From contig JASHRA010000008.1 in NCBI GenBank assembly GCA_030038765.1, forward strand, positions 1 to 6,067: 6,067 bases of DNA, written 5' to 3'. Positions 1 through 5,281 of this stretch are shown piece after piece (position 1 is the stretch's first letter; each line of letters opens with the position of its first letter). The notes under the pieces are model-generated. The model made no database searches and was not told the origin of the DNA. It saw only the letters and a program-made list of their open reading frames with translations. The DNA is from Candidatus Dormiibacterota bacterium. GTDB lineage: Bacteria > Chloroflexota > Dormibacteria > Aeolococcales > Bog-877. Position numbers and translations under genes: made by a program.

Positions 1-837
1 GAAGATGATGGGGATGACGCCGGCCTGGTTGACGCGCAGGGGCAGGAAGCTGCTGCGACCCTGGTACACCTGCCGGCCCACCACCCGCTGGGCGGACTGG
101 ATGGGGATCTTGCGCGTGGCCTGCTGCACGAAGATGATGCCGCCCGCCACCAGGATGCCGATGACGGCGAACATGAAGACGGTGAAGGTCTGGGCCGAGC
201 CCCCGTTGGTGAAGGCCAGCAGCGTGCCCGGGATCTGGGCCAGGATGCCGGTCATGATGATGATCGACACCCCGTTGCCGAGGCCGTACTCCGTGATCAG
301 CTCGCCGAACCACATGATGATGACGGTGCCCGCGGTCAGCACCAGCACGATCTCCACGATCGTCGACCAGGACGCGCTCGCGGAGAGGACCGCCTGGCCG
401 TTGTAGGTGTAGGTCTGGAAGAGCCGGGTGTAGCCGAAGGCCTGCAGCAGGGCCAGGGCCACGGTCAGGTAGCGTGAGTACTGGGTGAGGCGGCGCCTGC
501 CCAGGTCGCCCTCGCGGGAGAGCTCCTTGACCCTGGTGGAGATCACCGTCATCAGCTGCATGATGATGGTGGCGTTGATGTAGGGATTGAGGCCCAGCGC
601 CACCAGCGAGATGCCCACGTTGGTGCCGGAGGTGGAGAACCCGCTGCCGCTGAAGAGGTTGATCAGGCCCAGCAGCCCGTTGGTCTGGAACAGCTGCTGC
701 AGCGCGGCCTGGTTGACGCCGGGGATGGTGACGGTGGCCATGACCCGGAAGACGCAGATCAGACCCACCGTTACCAGCAGCTTGCGCCGAAGCTCGGGGA
801 CCTGCATGGCGGCGCGGAGCGCCCCGAACAGGCTCAT
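1..837 (-). CDS. secY: SecY, protein translocase channel subunit (N-terminal 279 residues; 3' end cut by window edge)
   Basis: SecY forms the protein-conducting pore of the SecYEG translocon in the cytoplasmic membrane. It passes unfolded proteins outward and lets membrane segments exit sideways. The visible 279 codons start at ATG 837-835 (MSLFGALRAAMQVPELRRK, the usual SecY opening) and reach position 1 in frame with no stop. The family is about 420-440 residues, so roughly the last third is missing. Hydrophobic segments that I read by eye lie near residues 19-39 (TM1), 76-99 (TM2b, with NPYINATIIMQL), 119-138 (TM3), 158-177 (TM4), 184-206 (TM5) and 219-238 (TM6), and TM7 begins near 271 (VNQAGVIPIIF). 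The plug region corresponds to about 60-75. The cytosolic signature RKIPIQSAQRVVGRQ is at about 242-256. The ATG overlaps the rplO stop by 4 nt (ATGA). A GGAGG at 853-857 lies 15 nt upstream and AGGA at 847-850 lies 9 nt upstream. secY after rplO is the standard spc operon position. Identity is certain. Confidence 0.98.
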   Translation of the reverse strand, partial: MSLFGALRAAMQVPELRRKLLVTVGLICVFRVMATVTIPGVNQAALQQLFQTNGLLGLINLFSGSGFSTSGTNVGISLVALGLNPYINATIIMQLMTVISTRVKELSREGDLGRRRLTQYSRYLTVALALLQAFGYTRLFQTYTYNGQAVLSASASWSTIVEIVLVLTAGTVIIMWFGELITEYGLGNGVSIIIMTGILAQIPGTLLAFTNGGSAQTFTVFMFAVIGILVAGGIIFVQQATRKIPIQSAQRVVGRQVYQGRSSFLPLRVNQAGVIPIIF

Positions 838-1397
838 GCCGAGTTGTCCTGTCCTCCGGCGGGCCCGGCCGTCTCAGCGAGGGCGCGGGTCGGGTGCAGG
901 CGGCGGCGGCGCGGGTGCCGCTGGTCCGCCGCCTGGGCCCGGGCCAGGGCGGCCTCAGGCAGCTCGATCCGGCCCCCCGCCTCCTCCACCGCCCGTCGCG
1001 CGGCCCGGCTGGCGCCATCCACCTGGAGCGTGAGCCGGGGCGGGCTGTCCCCGTCCGCGAGCAGCTTCACCGGCCTCGTGGGATGGCGCACCAGCCCCGC
1101 CTTGCGCAGCGCCTCGTGGTCCACCACCGTGTCCGCCTCGAAGCGTGCCAGGTCACCGCAGTTGACCACCTGGTACTCGACCCGGAAGCGGTTGTGGAAG
1201 CCGCGCAGCTTGGGCACGCGCTGGGTGAGCGGCATCTGCCCGCCCTCGAAGGCCCGGGGCAGGCTCCAGGAGCTGCGTGCGCCCTGGCCCTTCTGCCCCC
1301 GGCCGGCGGTCTTGCCCCCGCCGGCGGAGATCCCGCGACCCACGCGCTTGCGCTCGCGGCGGCTGCCGGGAGCCGGCTTCAGCTCATCCAGCCTCAC
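834..1397 (-). CDS. rplO: 50S ribosomal protein L15 (uL15), with a C-terminal extension
   Basis: L15 is a late-assembling large-subunit protein that threads a basic N-terminal arm into 23S rRNA. The protein is 187 residues, against about 145-150 for the family. The N-terminal half has the diagnostic Gly/Lys/Arg-rich arm (KRVGRGISAGGGKTAGRGQKGQGAR spans about 17-41) followed by FEGGQMPLTQRVPKLRGF at 50-67. The C-terminal globular part ends with AVEEAGGRIEL at about 136-146, where most L15 proteins stop. Residues 147-187 are an extra Ala/Arg/Pro-rich tail with an RRRR run at 163-166. The start is GTG 1397-1395, giving MRLDELKPAPGSRR, which matches the family opening. It overlaps the rpmD stop by 4 nt (GTGA) and has an AG-rich ribosome site (AGGGGGAAGG) just upstream. 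The stop overlaps the secY start by 4 nt. Identity is certain; the function of the tail is unknown. Confidence 0.97.
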   Translation of the reverse strand: MRLDELKPAPGSRRERKRVGRGISAGGGKTAGRGQKGQGARSSWSLPRAFEGGQMPLTQRVPKLRGFHNRFRVEYQVVNCGDLARFEADTVVDHEALRKAGLVRHPTRPVKLLADGDSPPRLTLQVDGASRAARRAVEEAGGRIELPEAALARAQAADQRHPRRRRLHPTRALAETAGPAGGQDNSA

Positions 1398-1633
1398 CGC
1401 CTTCCCCCTGACGCCCGGCGCGGCCGGGGCTGCGGCGCCTCCGGCAGCTCCTCGACCGTGACCAGGTGACGGACCGCCGCCACCATGCCCCTGATGGAGG
1501 GTGAGTCCGGGTGCTCCACCGACTGGTGGAGCCGGCGCAGGCCCAGCGCCGCGATGGTCCGCTTCTGCTCCCCGGCGTAGCCGATGGCGCTCTTGACCCA
1601 GGTCACCCTGAGGCCGGCGCCCGGCTCACTCAC
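1394..1633 (-). CDS. rpmD: 50S ribosomal protein L30 (uL30), with a C-terminal tail
   Basis: L30 is a small accessory large-subunit protein that binds 23S rRNA. The 79-residue product contains the whole short bacterial L30 fold. It opens with the first strand LRVTWVKSAIGYAGEQKRTI at about 8-27, continues with the hallmark ALGLRRLHQSVEHPDSPSIRGM at about 29-50, and ends with the last strand VRHLVTVEEL at about 54-63. Bacterial L30 is normally about 60 residues, so residues 64-79 are an extra Pro/Arg-rich tail. The chosen GTG (1633-1631) lies inside the end of rpsE, giving an 8-nt overlap. It is supported by a GGAGG at 1643-1647, 9 nt upstream, and by the expected short lead before the first strand. 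A later in-frame GTG (residue 9) would cut into that strand and is unlikely. The stop overlaps the rplO GTG by 4 nt. L30 is absent from some lineages, so its presence is a mild taxonomic marker. Confidence 0.95.
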   Translation of the reverse strand: MSEPGAGLRVTWVKSAIGYAGEQKRTIAALGLRRLHQSVEHPDSPSIRGMVAAVRHLVTVEELPEAPQPRPRRASGGRR

Positions 1634-2186
1634 CGCGCTCGGCCTCCGCCCGGGGGTCGGGCTGGGACGGTCGCAGGCCCAGCTCGGCCAGGGACTTGCC
1701 CCGCAGCCGGGCCACGGTCTCGGCCGTGCGCAGCTCGGCGAGGGCGCCGATGGTGGCACGGACGGTGTTGATGGGGTTGCCGCTGCCCAGGGACTTGGTC
1801 AGGATGTCCTTGATCCCGGCCAGCTCCACCACGGCGCGCATGGCACCGCCGGAGATGACCCCGGTCCCGGGTGAGGCCGGGCGCAGCAGCACCAGCGCCG
1901 CGCCCTCCTTGCGCAGCACCTCGTGGGGGATGGTCCGGCCCACCATGGGCACCCGGATCATGTGCTTCTTGGCGTTGTCCACGCCCTTGCGGATCGCCTC
2001 CGGCACCTCCCCCGCCTTGCCCAGGCCGGCCCCGACGCGGCCGGCCCCGTCCCCCACCACCACGAGGGCGCTGAAGGAGAAGCGCCGGCCTCCCTGGACC
2101 ACCTTGGCGACCCGGTTGAGGCTGACCACGCGCTCGGTGAGCTCGCCCCGGAGCTCTCGGTCCGGGCGTGAGAAGTTGGTGCTCAT
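1626..2186 (-). CDS. rpsE: 30S ribosomal protein S5 (uS5)
   Basis: S5 sits at the back of the small subunit near the mRNA entry channel. It helps with decoding accuracy and mRNA unwinding, and is the site of classic spectinomycin-resistance changes. The product is 186 residues, close to the usual 160-200. The double-stranded-RNA-binding-like N-terminal domain covers about 14-77 (VVSLNRVAKVVQGGRRFSFS, then ALVVVGDGAGRVGAGLGKAG). The C-terminal domain covers about 84-160, with LLRPASPGTGVISGGAMRAV at 100-119 and KDILTKSLGSGNPINTVRAT at 126-145. The spectinomycin loop VVQGGRRF is intact. The start is ATG 2186-2184 (MSTNFSRPDRELRGEL). The frame continues open upstream into rplR, but family alignment does not support a longer protein. 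There is no clear Shine-Dalgarno sequence at the usual distance, so initiation probably depends on ribosomes finishing rplR 10 nt upstream. The last 8 nt overlap rpmD. Confidence 0.97.
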   Translation of the reverse strand: MSTNFSRPDRELRGELTERVVSLNRVAKVVQGGRRFSFSALVVVGDGAGRVGAGLGKAGEVPEAIRKGVDNAKKHMIRVPMVGRTIPHEVLRKEGAALVLLRPASPGTGVISGGAMRAVVELAGIKDILTKSLGSGNPINTVRATIGALAELRTAETVARLRGKSLAELGLRPSQPDPRAEAERGE

Positions 2187-2197
2187 TGCTCGGCCAT
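2183..2197 (-). other. Four-codon mini reading frame bridging rplR and rpsE
   Basis: The junction reads TGATGGCCGAGCAATGAGC on the minus strand. The rplR stop TGA shares one base with an ATG that opens a frame of Met-Ala-Glu-Gln followed by TGA, and that TGA overlaps the rpsE start ATG by 4 nt (ATGA). The rpsE start has no purine-rich ribosome-binding site at normal spacing. A terminating ribosome could therefore restart on the mini frame and then again on rpsE, or it could simply scan 10 nt. The sequence pattern is certain; any translation of it is speculation. Confidence 0.3.
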
Positions 2198-2553
2198 CAG
2201 AACTGAAGCCCGGCCTCCCTGGCAGCATCGGCCAGGGCCTGGACGCGACCATGGTAAAGGTAGCCGCCGCGGTCGAAGACGGCCCGCTCGATGCCCGCCG
2301 CCCGGGCCCGCTCGCCGATGGCGCGGCCCACCTGGGCGGCGCTGGAGCGGTTGGCGCCGCGAGCCTCCAGCCCGCTCTCGGCAGTGCTGGCCGCGGCCAG
2401 GGTGCGCCCGCTCTGGTCGTCCACCAGCTGGGCGTAGATGTGCCTCAGGCTGCGATAGACGCAGAGGCGCGGCCGCTGCGGCGTCCCGCTGACGCGGGCC
2501 CGGACCCGCCGGTGACGGTGTGCGCGGGCAGCGCCGCGCTCGAACTGGGCCAT
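2197..2553 (-). CDS. rplR: 50S ribosomal protein L18 (uL18)
   Basis: L18 binds 5S rRNA and, with L5, attaches it to the large subunit's central protuberance. The 118-residue product matches the family length of about 115-120. A basic N-terminal arm occupies about 9-30 (ARAHRHRRVRARVSGTPQRP). It is followed by the core motif RLCVYRSLRHIYAQLVDDQS at 29-48 and LAAASTAE at about 52-59. Then come the helix with VGRAIGERARAAGIERAVFD at 75-94 and the C-terminal signature RGGYLYHGRVQALADAAREA at 95-114, ending in GLQF. All of these are typical of the family. The start is ATG 2553-2551, one nucleotide after the rplF TAG, with AAGG about 6 nt upstream. It sits between rplF and rpsE as in the standard spc operon. 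Confidence 0.97.
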   Translation of the reverse strand: MAQFERGAARAHRHRRVRARVSGTPQRPRLCVYRSLRHIYAQLVDDQSGRTLAAASTAESGLEARGANRSSAAQVGRAIGERARAAGIERAVFDRGGYLYHGRVQALADAAREAGLQF

Positions 2554-2554
2554 G

Positions 2555-3103
2555 CTAGGCCTTGGCTCCCTTTCCGCTCTTGCCCGCCTTGCGCCGGACC
2601 ACCTCGCCCCGATAGCGCACCCCCTTGCCCTTGTAGGGCTCGGGCTTGCGGGCCGCCCGGATCAGCGCGGCCGTCTGGCCGACCAGGTGCTTGTCGTTCC
2701 CGGAGACGGTGACCCGGGTCGGGTCCGGCACCTCCAGCCGCACCCCCTCGGGCGCGGTGAGCCGGACCGGGTGGGAGTATCCCAGCAGCAGCTGCAGGTC
2801 CTGGCCCTGGAGGGTCGCCCGGTAGCCGACCCCCTGCAGCTCCAGCTCCTTGCGGTAGCCGACCGTGACCCCGGTCACCATGTTGGCCACCAGGGTCCGG
2901 GTCAGACCGTGCAGGGACCGGTGCGGGGCCGAGTCGGTGGGCCGCTCGACCAGGACCTGCCCGCCCTCCTGACGGATCGTCATCGCGGGGGGAACGCGCT
3001 GGCTCAGCTGGCCCCGGGGACCGGTCACCGAGACCGTGCCCGGGCTCACCTCCACGGTCACGCCCTCGGGCACGTTGATGGGTGCCCTTCCGATGCGGGA
3101 CAT
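2555..3103 (-). CDS. rplF: 50S ribosomal protein L6 (uL6)
   Basis: L6 lies near the factor-binding site at the base of the stalk and contacts the sarcin-ricin loop region of 23S rRNA. The product has 182 residues, typical for the family (about 176-185). It shows the expected duplicated fold. The N-terminal domain opens with MSRIGRAPINVPEGVTVEVS and runs to VTVGYRKELELQGVGYRATL at 79-98. The C-terminal domain has LLLGYSHPV at about 105-113, VSGNDKHLVGQTAALIRAAR at 133-152 and the diagnostic PEPYKGKGVRYRGE at about 154-167. A Lys/Gly/Ala tail (RRKAGKSGKGAKA) ends the protein, as is common. The start is ATG 3103-3101, 2 nt after the rpsH stop, with GAGGT about 9 nt upstream. The start and identity are firm. 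Confidence 0.98.
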   Translation of the reverse strand: MSRIGRAPINVPEGVTVEVSPGTVSVTGPRGQLSQRVPPAMTIRQEGGQVLVERPTDSAPHRSLHGLTRTLVANMVTGVTVGYRKELELQGVGYRATLQGQDLQLLLGYSHPVRLTAPEGVRLEVPDPTRVTVSGNDKHLVGQTAALIRAARKPEPYKGKGVRYRGEVVRRKAGKSGKGAKA

Positions 3104-3105
3104 GG

Positions 3106-3501
3106 CTACCAGACCTCGGCCAGGACTTCGCCGCCGAGGTGCTGCCGGCGCGCCTGGCGCCCGGTCATGATGCCCTTGGGGGTCGACACCACGGCCACGC
3201 CCAGCCCGCCCCGCACTCGGGGCAGCTCCTGGCTGCCGCGGTAGACGCGGAGCCCGGGACGGCTCACCCGGCGCAGCCCGCTGAGGGGCTTGCCGTCCGG
3301 CGTCGACGGCTTGAGCTCGATCCAGAGCCGGGGGTGGCCCCGCTCCTCGTCCGTGCCGTAGGCGCGCACGAAGCCCTCCTCGTGGAGGACGCGGGCGATC
3401 TCCACCTTGACGTTGCTGGAGGGCATCTCGACCCGCTCCCGGCCCACCAGGTTGGCGTTGCGCAGGCGCGTCAGCATGTCCGCGATCGGGTCACTCAGCA
3501 A
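3106..3501 (-). CDS. rpsH: 30S ribosomal protein S8 (uS8), TTG start
   Basis: S8 is a primary 16S rRNA-binding protein of the small-subunit platform. In Escherichia coli it also represses the spc operon by binding mRNA near the L5 start. The product is 131 residues, as usual. The N-terminal signature DPIADMLTRLRNANLVGRER is at 4-23. It is followed by MPSSNVKVEIARVLHEEGFV at 26-45, and the C-terminal RNA-binding block GVAVVSTPKGIMTGRQARRQ is at 101-120, ending in HLGGEVLAEVW. The start must be the TTG at 3501-3499. Reading upstream in frame gives AAA, GCG and then the rpsN TGA, so no ATG or GTG is available, and the next in-frame ATG (Met9) would delete conserved residues. A weak GGTGA about 6 nt upstream may serve as the ribosome site. 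Whether this S8 autoregulates cannot be read from the sequence. Confidence 0.96.
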   Translation of the reverse strand: MLSDPIADMLTRLRNANLVGRERVEMPSSNVKVEIARVLHEEGFVRAYGTDEERGHPRLWIELKPSTPDGKPLSGLRRVSRPGLRVYRGSQELPRVRGGLGVAVVSTPKGIMTGRQARRQHLGGEVLAEVW

Positions 3502-3507
3502 TTTCGC

Positions 3508-3693
3508 TCACCAGCTCGACTTGCGAACCCCGGGGATCTGGCCCAGGGAGGCATGGATTCTAAAGCAGATGCGGCAGAGCCCGAACTTGCGCATGTAGGC
3601 GCGCGGCCGTCCGCAGAGGTTGCAGCGGTTGCGCGCCTGCACCGCGAAGCGGGGCGCCCGCCGACTGGCCATGATCTTGGACTTCTTGGCCAT
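3508..3693 (-). CDS. rpsN: 30S ribosomal protein S14, type Z (uS14, zinc-binding form)
   Basis: S14 sits in the small-subunit head and contacts 16S rRNA together with S3 and S10. This is the short 61-residue, zinc-binding (C+) version, not the roughly 100-residue zinc-free form. The four ligands are Cys24 and Cys27 (CNLC) and Cys40 and Cys43 (CRIC), in the canonical spacing. Flanking conserved stretches are MAKKSKI, PRFAVQARNRC, GRPRAYMRKFGLCRICFR and the terminal GQIPGVRKSSW. The start is ATG 3693-3691 with a strong ribosome site. The 8-nt gap from rplE is the second longest in the window. The 3' half contains consecutive AT-rich codons (TTT, AGA) unlike the surrounding codon use. The type Z form is usual in Actinomycetota, Bacillota, Chloroflexota and Thermus. 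No second, zinc-free copy is visible here. Confidence 0.98.
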   Translation of the reverse strand: MAKKSKIMASRRAPRFAVQARNRCNLCGRPRAYMRKFGLCRICFRIHASLGQIPGVRKSSW

Positions 3694-3704
3694 CTCTCCT
3701 CCTA
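3694..3704 (-). promoter_or_regulatory. Strong ribosome-binding site of rpsN, overlapping the rplE stop
   Basis: The minus strand reads TAGGAGGAGAG directly before the rpsN ATG. The TAG is the rplE stop, and AGGAGG (3698-3703) is a full match to the anti-Shine-Dalgarno core, with a 4-nt spacer. It is among the strongest ribosome sites in the window and fixes the rpsN start. Confidence 0.8.
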
Positions 3705-4259
3705 GCGCCGGAACGGCATGCCGAGCGCGGCCAGCAGGCTCCGGCCCTCGGCGTCGCTGTGGGCGGTGGTGACGATGGTGATCTCCATCCCCCGCAGCTT
3801 GTCGATCTTGTCGTAGTCGACCTCGGGGAAGACCAGCTGCTCGACCAGCCCGAGGGTCAGGTTGCCGTGCCCGTCGAAGTGCGCGGCCACGCCCCTGAAG
3901 TCACGGATCCGGGGCAGCGCCACGCTCACCAGGCGGTCCATGAACTCGTACATGCGACGGCCGCGGAGCGTCACCTTGAGGCCCACCACCATGCCGGTGC
4001 GGAGCTTGAAGGCGGCCACCGACTTGCGCGCCTTGCGCACCGCCGGCTGCTGCCCGGTGATGGTGCGCAGGTCGTTGGTGGCCGCGTCCAGGGCCTTGCC
4101 GTTCTGGATCGCCTCGCCGAGCCCGATGTTCACCACCACCTTCTCCAGCTTCGGCACCTGCATCAGGTTGAGGTAACCGAACTCGGAGACCAGGCCCGGG
4201 ACCACCTGCTCCCGGTAGCTCTCCAGCATCCGCGGCGGGCTGGCCGGCTGTGCGCTCAT
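3702..4259 (-). CDS. rplE: 50S ribosomal protein L5 (uL5)
   Basis: L5 binds 5S rRNA together with L18 and forms part of the central protuberance, contacting the P-site tRNA and the small-subunit head. The product is 185 residues against the usual 179-187. Diagnostic stretches are MLESYREQVVPGLVSEFGYL at 11-30 and VPKLEKVVVNIGLGEAIQNG at 35-54. These are followed by ITGQQPAVRKARKSVAAFKL at 67-86, MYEFMDRLVSVALPRIRDFR at 103-122 and FPEVDYDKIDKLRGMEITIV at 144-163, and the protein closes with LLAALGMPFRR. The start is ATG 4259-4257, overlapping the rplX stop by 4 nt (ATGA). The alternative ATG at residue 11 has no ribosome site, and the family often has such a short lead, so the upstream ATG is preferred. 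Identity is certain. Confidence 0.97.
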   Translation of the reverse strand: MSAQPASPPRMLESYREQVVPGLVSEFGYLNLMQVPKLEKVVVNIGLGEAIQNGKALDAATNDLRTITGQQPAVRKARKSVAAFKLRTGMVVGLKVTLRGRRMYEFMDRLVSVALPRIRDFRGVAAHFDGHGNLTLGLVEQLVFPEVDYDKIDKLRGMEITIVTTAHSDAEGRSLLAALGMPFRR

Positions 4260-4636
4260 GCCCGCGGCGGCCTCAGGTAGTCCTTGCCGCAGCGCTTGCA
4301 GTAGGGCACGTAGTGGTCGCCGTCGAGGCGGCGGCCGAGCCGGGTGGGCTGGTCACAGTTGATGCAGATCAGCTGCACGTTGCTGTAGTGGAGCGGGGCC
4401 GGGAAGTCCACGATGCCGCCCTGCATGGCGGCGGTGCCGCCGCGGCGCTGACCGGCACGCTGGTGACGCTGGCGGATGTTGACGCCGCCGACCACGATCT
4501 TCTGCTGCGCCGAGAGGGTCCGCTCCACCACCCCGCGCTTGCCCCGCTCCGACCCGGAGATCACGACCACCGTGTCCCCGGAGCGGATGTCGAGGGTGCG
4601 CACGTGCTGCGGTGGGGCCGGCCGGCGGCGTGACAC
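4256..4636 (-). CDS. rplX: 50S ribosomal protein L24 (uL24) with a four-cysteine zinc ribbon
   Basis: L24 initiates large-subunit assembly on 23S rRNA domain I and ends up beside the peptide exit tunnel. The product is 126 residues, somewhat longer than the usual 100-115. The KOW-type SH3 barrel lies at about 17-57 (IRSGDTVVVISGSERGKRGV, then KIVVGGVNIRQRHQR). GGIVDFPAPLHYSNVQLI (about 73-90) leads into a zinc ribbon with Cys91, Cys94, Cys113 and Cys116. Zinc ribbons in L24 are known from many Gram-positive and thermophilic lineages but are degenerate in others. The start is GTG 4636-4634, 1 nt after the rplN stop, with an excellent GGAGGT site 8 nt upstream. A later GTG at residue 12 would give a more standard N-terminus but has no ribosome site, so I prefer the longer form. 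The stop overlaps the rplE ATG. Confidence 0.95.
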   Translation of the reverse strand: MSRRRPAPPQHVRTLDIRSGDTVVVISGSERGKRGVVERTLSAQQKIVVGGVNIRQRHQRAGQRRGGTAAMQGGIVDFPAPLHYSNVQLICINCDQPTRLGRRLDGDHYVPYCKRCGKDYLRPPRA

Positions 4637-4637
4637 G

Positions 4638-5006
4638 TCAGAGCACCTCCGGCGCCAGGGAGACGATCTTCATGAAGTTGCGGTCACGCAGCTCCCTGGC
4701 GACGGGGCCGAAGATGCGCGTGCCCCGGGGGTTGTTCTGGGGATTGATGAGCACGGCCGCGTTGTCGTCGAAGCGGATCCGGGTACCGTCCGGCCTTCGA
4801 CACTCCTTGGCGGTGCGGACCACCACCGCCTTGACCACGTCGCCCTTCTTGACCCCGGAATTGGGCTGGGCGACCTTGACCGCGGCCACGATGATGTCGC
4901 CCAAGGAGGCGTAGCGGCGGTAGGAGCCGCCCAGCACCCGGATGCAGAGGATCTCGCGGGCGCCGCTGTTGTCCGCCACCTTGAGCACGGTCTCCTGCTG
5001 GATCAC
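4638..5006 (-). CDS. rplN: 50S ribosomal protein L14 (uL14)
   Basis: L14 lies at the subunit interface, forming an inter-subunit bridge with 16S rRNA. It is also where silencing factor RsfS binds in other bacteria. The product is exactly 122 residues, the standard family length. It has MIQQETVLKVADNSGAREIL at 1-20, CIRVLGGSYRRYASLGDIIV at 21-40, VKKGDVVKAVVVRTAKECRR at 52-71, FDDNAAVLINPQNNPRGTRI at 79-98 and FGPVARELRDRNFMKIVSLA at 99-118. All are highly conserved positions. The start is GTG 5006-5004 and shares one base with the rpsQ TAG. The best ribosome site is a GGAG about 11 nt upstream, so coupling to rpsQ probably helps. Identity is certain and nothing is unusual. Confidence 0.98.
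   Translation of the reverse strand: MIQQETVLKVADNSGAREILCIRVLGGSYRRYASLGDIIVAAVKVAQPNSGVKKGDVVKAVVVRTAKECRRPDGTRIRFDDNAAVLINPQNNPRGTRIFGPVARELRDRNFMKIVSLAPEVL
4645..4650 (-). promoter_or_regulatory. Ribosome-binding site deciding the rplX GTG start
   Basis: GGAGGT on the minus strand lies 8 nt upstream of the GTG at 4636-4634, inside the end of rplN. It favours this first GTG over the in-frame GTG eleven codons later. Confidence 0.7.
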
Positions 5007-5281
5007 TAGCGGGCCCGCTCCACGATCTCAACCACGCGCCAGCGCTTGGTCCGGCTGAGCGGCCTCGTCTCCGCGATCCGGACCCGGTCGCCCACGTGGC
5101 ACTGGTTCTCCTCGTCGTGGGCCTGGAAGCGGTGGTTGCGGCGCAGGACCTTGTGGTAGAGGGGGTGAGCGCGCAGGTCGATGACCTCGACCACCACCGT
5201 CTTCTCCATCTTGTCGCTGACCACCATTCCCACCCGGACCTTGCGCCGGGCCCGGGTCTCGGTCGCCGGGGCCTGGCTCAC
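5006..5281 (-). CDS. rpsQ: 30S ribosomal protein S17 (uS17)
   Basis: S17 is a primary 16S rRNA-binding protein with an OB fold, placed in the small-subunit body. The product is 91 residues, against about 80-95 for the family. The core opens with RKVRVGMVVSDKMEKTVVVE at 13-32. It continues with HPLYHKVLRRNHRFQAHDEE at 39-58, CHVGDRVRIAETRPLSRTKR at 61-80 and WRVVEIVERAR at 81-91. The open frame extends far upstream, but that part is antisense to nothing meaningful and overlaps rpmC and rplP. The GTG at 5281-5279 is chosen because it overlaps the rpmC stop by 4 nt (GTGA), has GAGGGGGG (5288-5295) 6 nt upstream, and leaves a normal short lead (SQAPATETR). Its stop shares one base with the rplN start. 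Confidence 0.96.
   Translation of the reverse strand: MSQAPATETRARRKVRVGMVVSDKMEKTVVVEVIDLRAHPLYHKVLRRNHRFQAHDEENQCHVGDRVRIAETRPLSRTKRWRVVEIVERAR

Noticed and set aside
21..719. A 15-nt direct repeat (CGGCCTGGTTGACGC at 21-35 and 705-719)
   Set aside because: Both copies encode the residues VNQA in SecY (after TM1 and at the start of TM7) with the same preferred codons. Coincidence within a coding sequence is enough to explain it.
2187..2252. Longer S5 starting at the ATG at 2252
   Set aside because: It would add 22 residues overlapping the conserved L18 C-terminus and unlike any S5 lead. The ATG at 2186 gives a normal length.
1696..2712. A 338-codon plus-strand open frame and many other long frames on the plus strand
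   Set aside because: They are antisense to clearly identified ribosomal protein genes, have low-complexity Ala/Arg/Pro composition, and are expected in DNA this rich in GC, where stop codons are rare.
5009..5018. GC-rich palindrome-like GCGGGCCCGC before the rplN start as a possible terminator or operator
   Set aside because: It is short, lies within the last codons of rpsQ (Glu-Arg-Ala-Arg), has no T-run, and such strings are frequent at this base composition.
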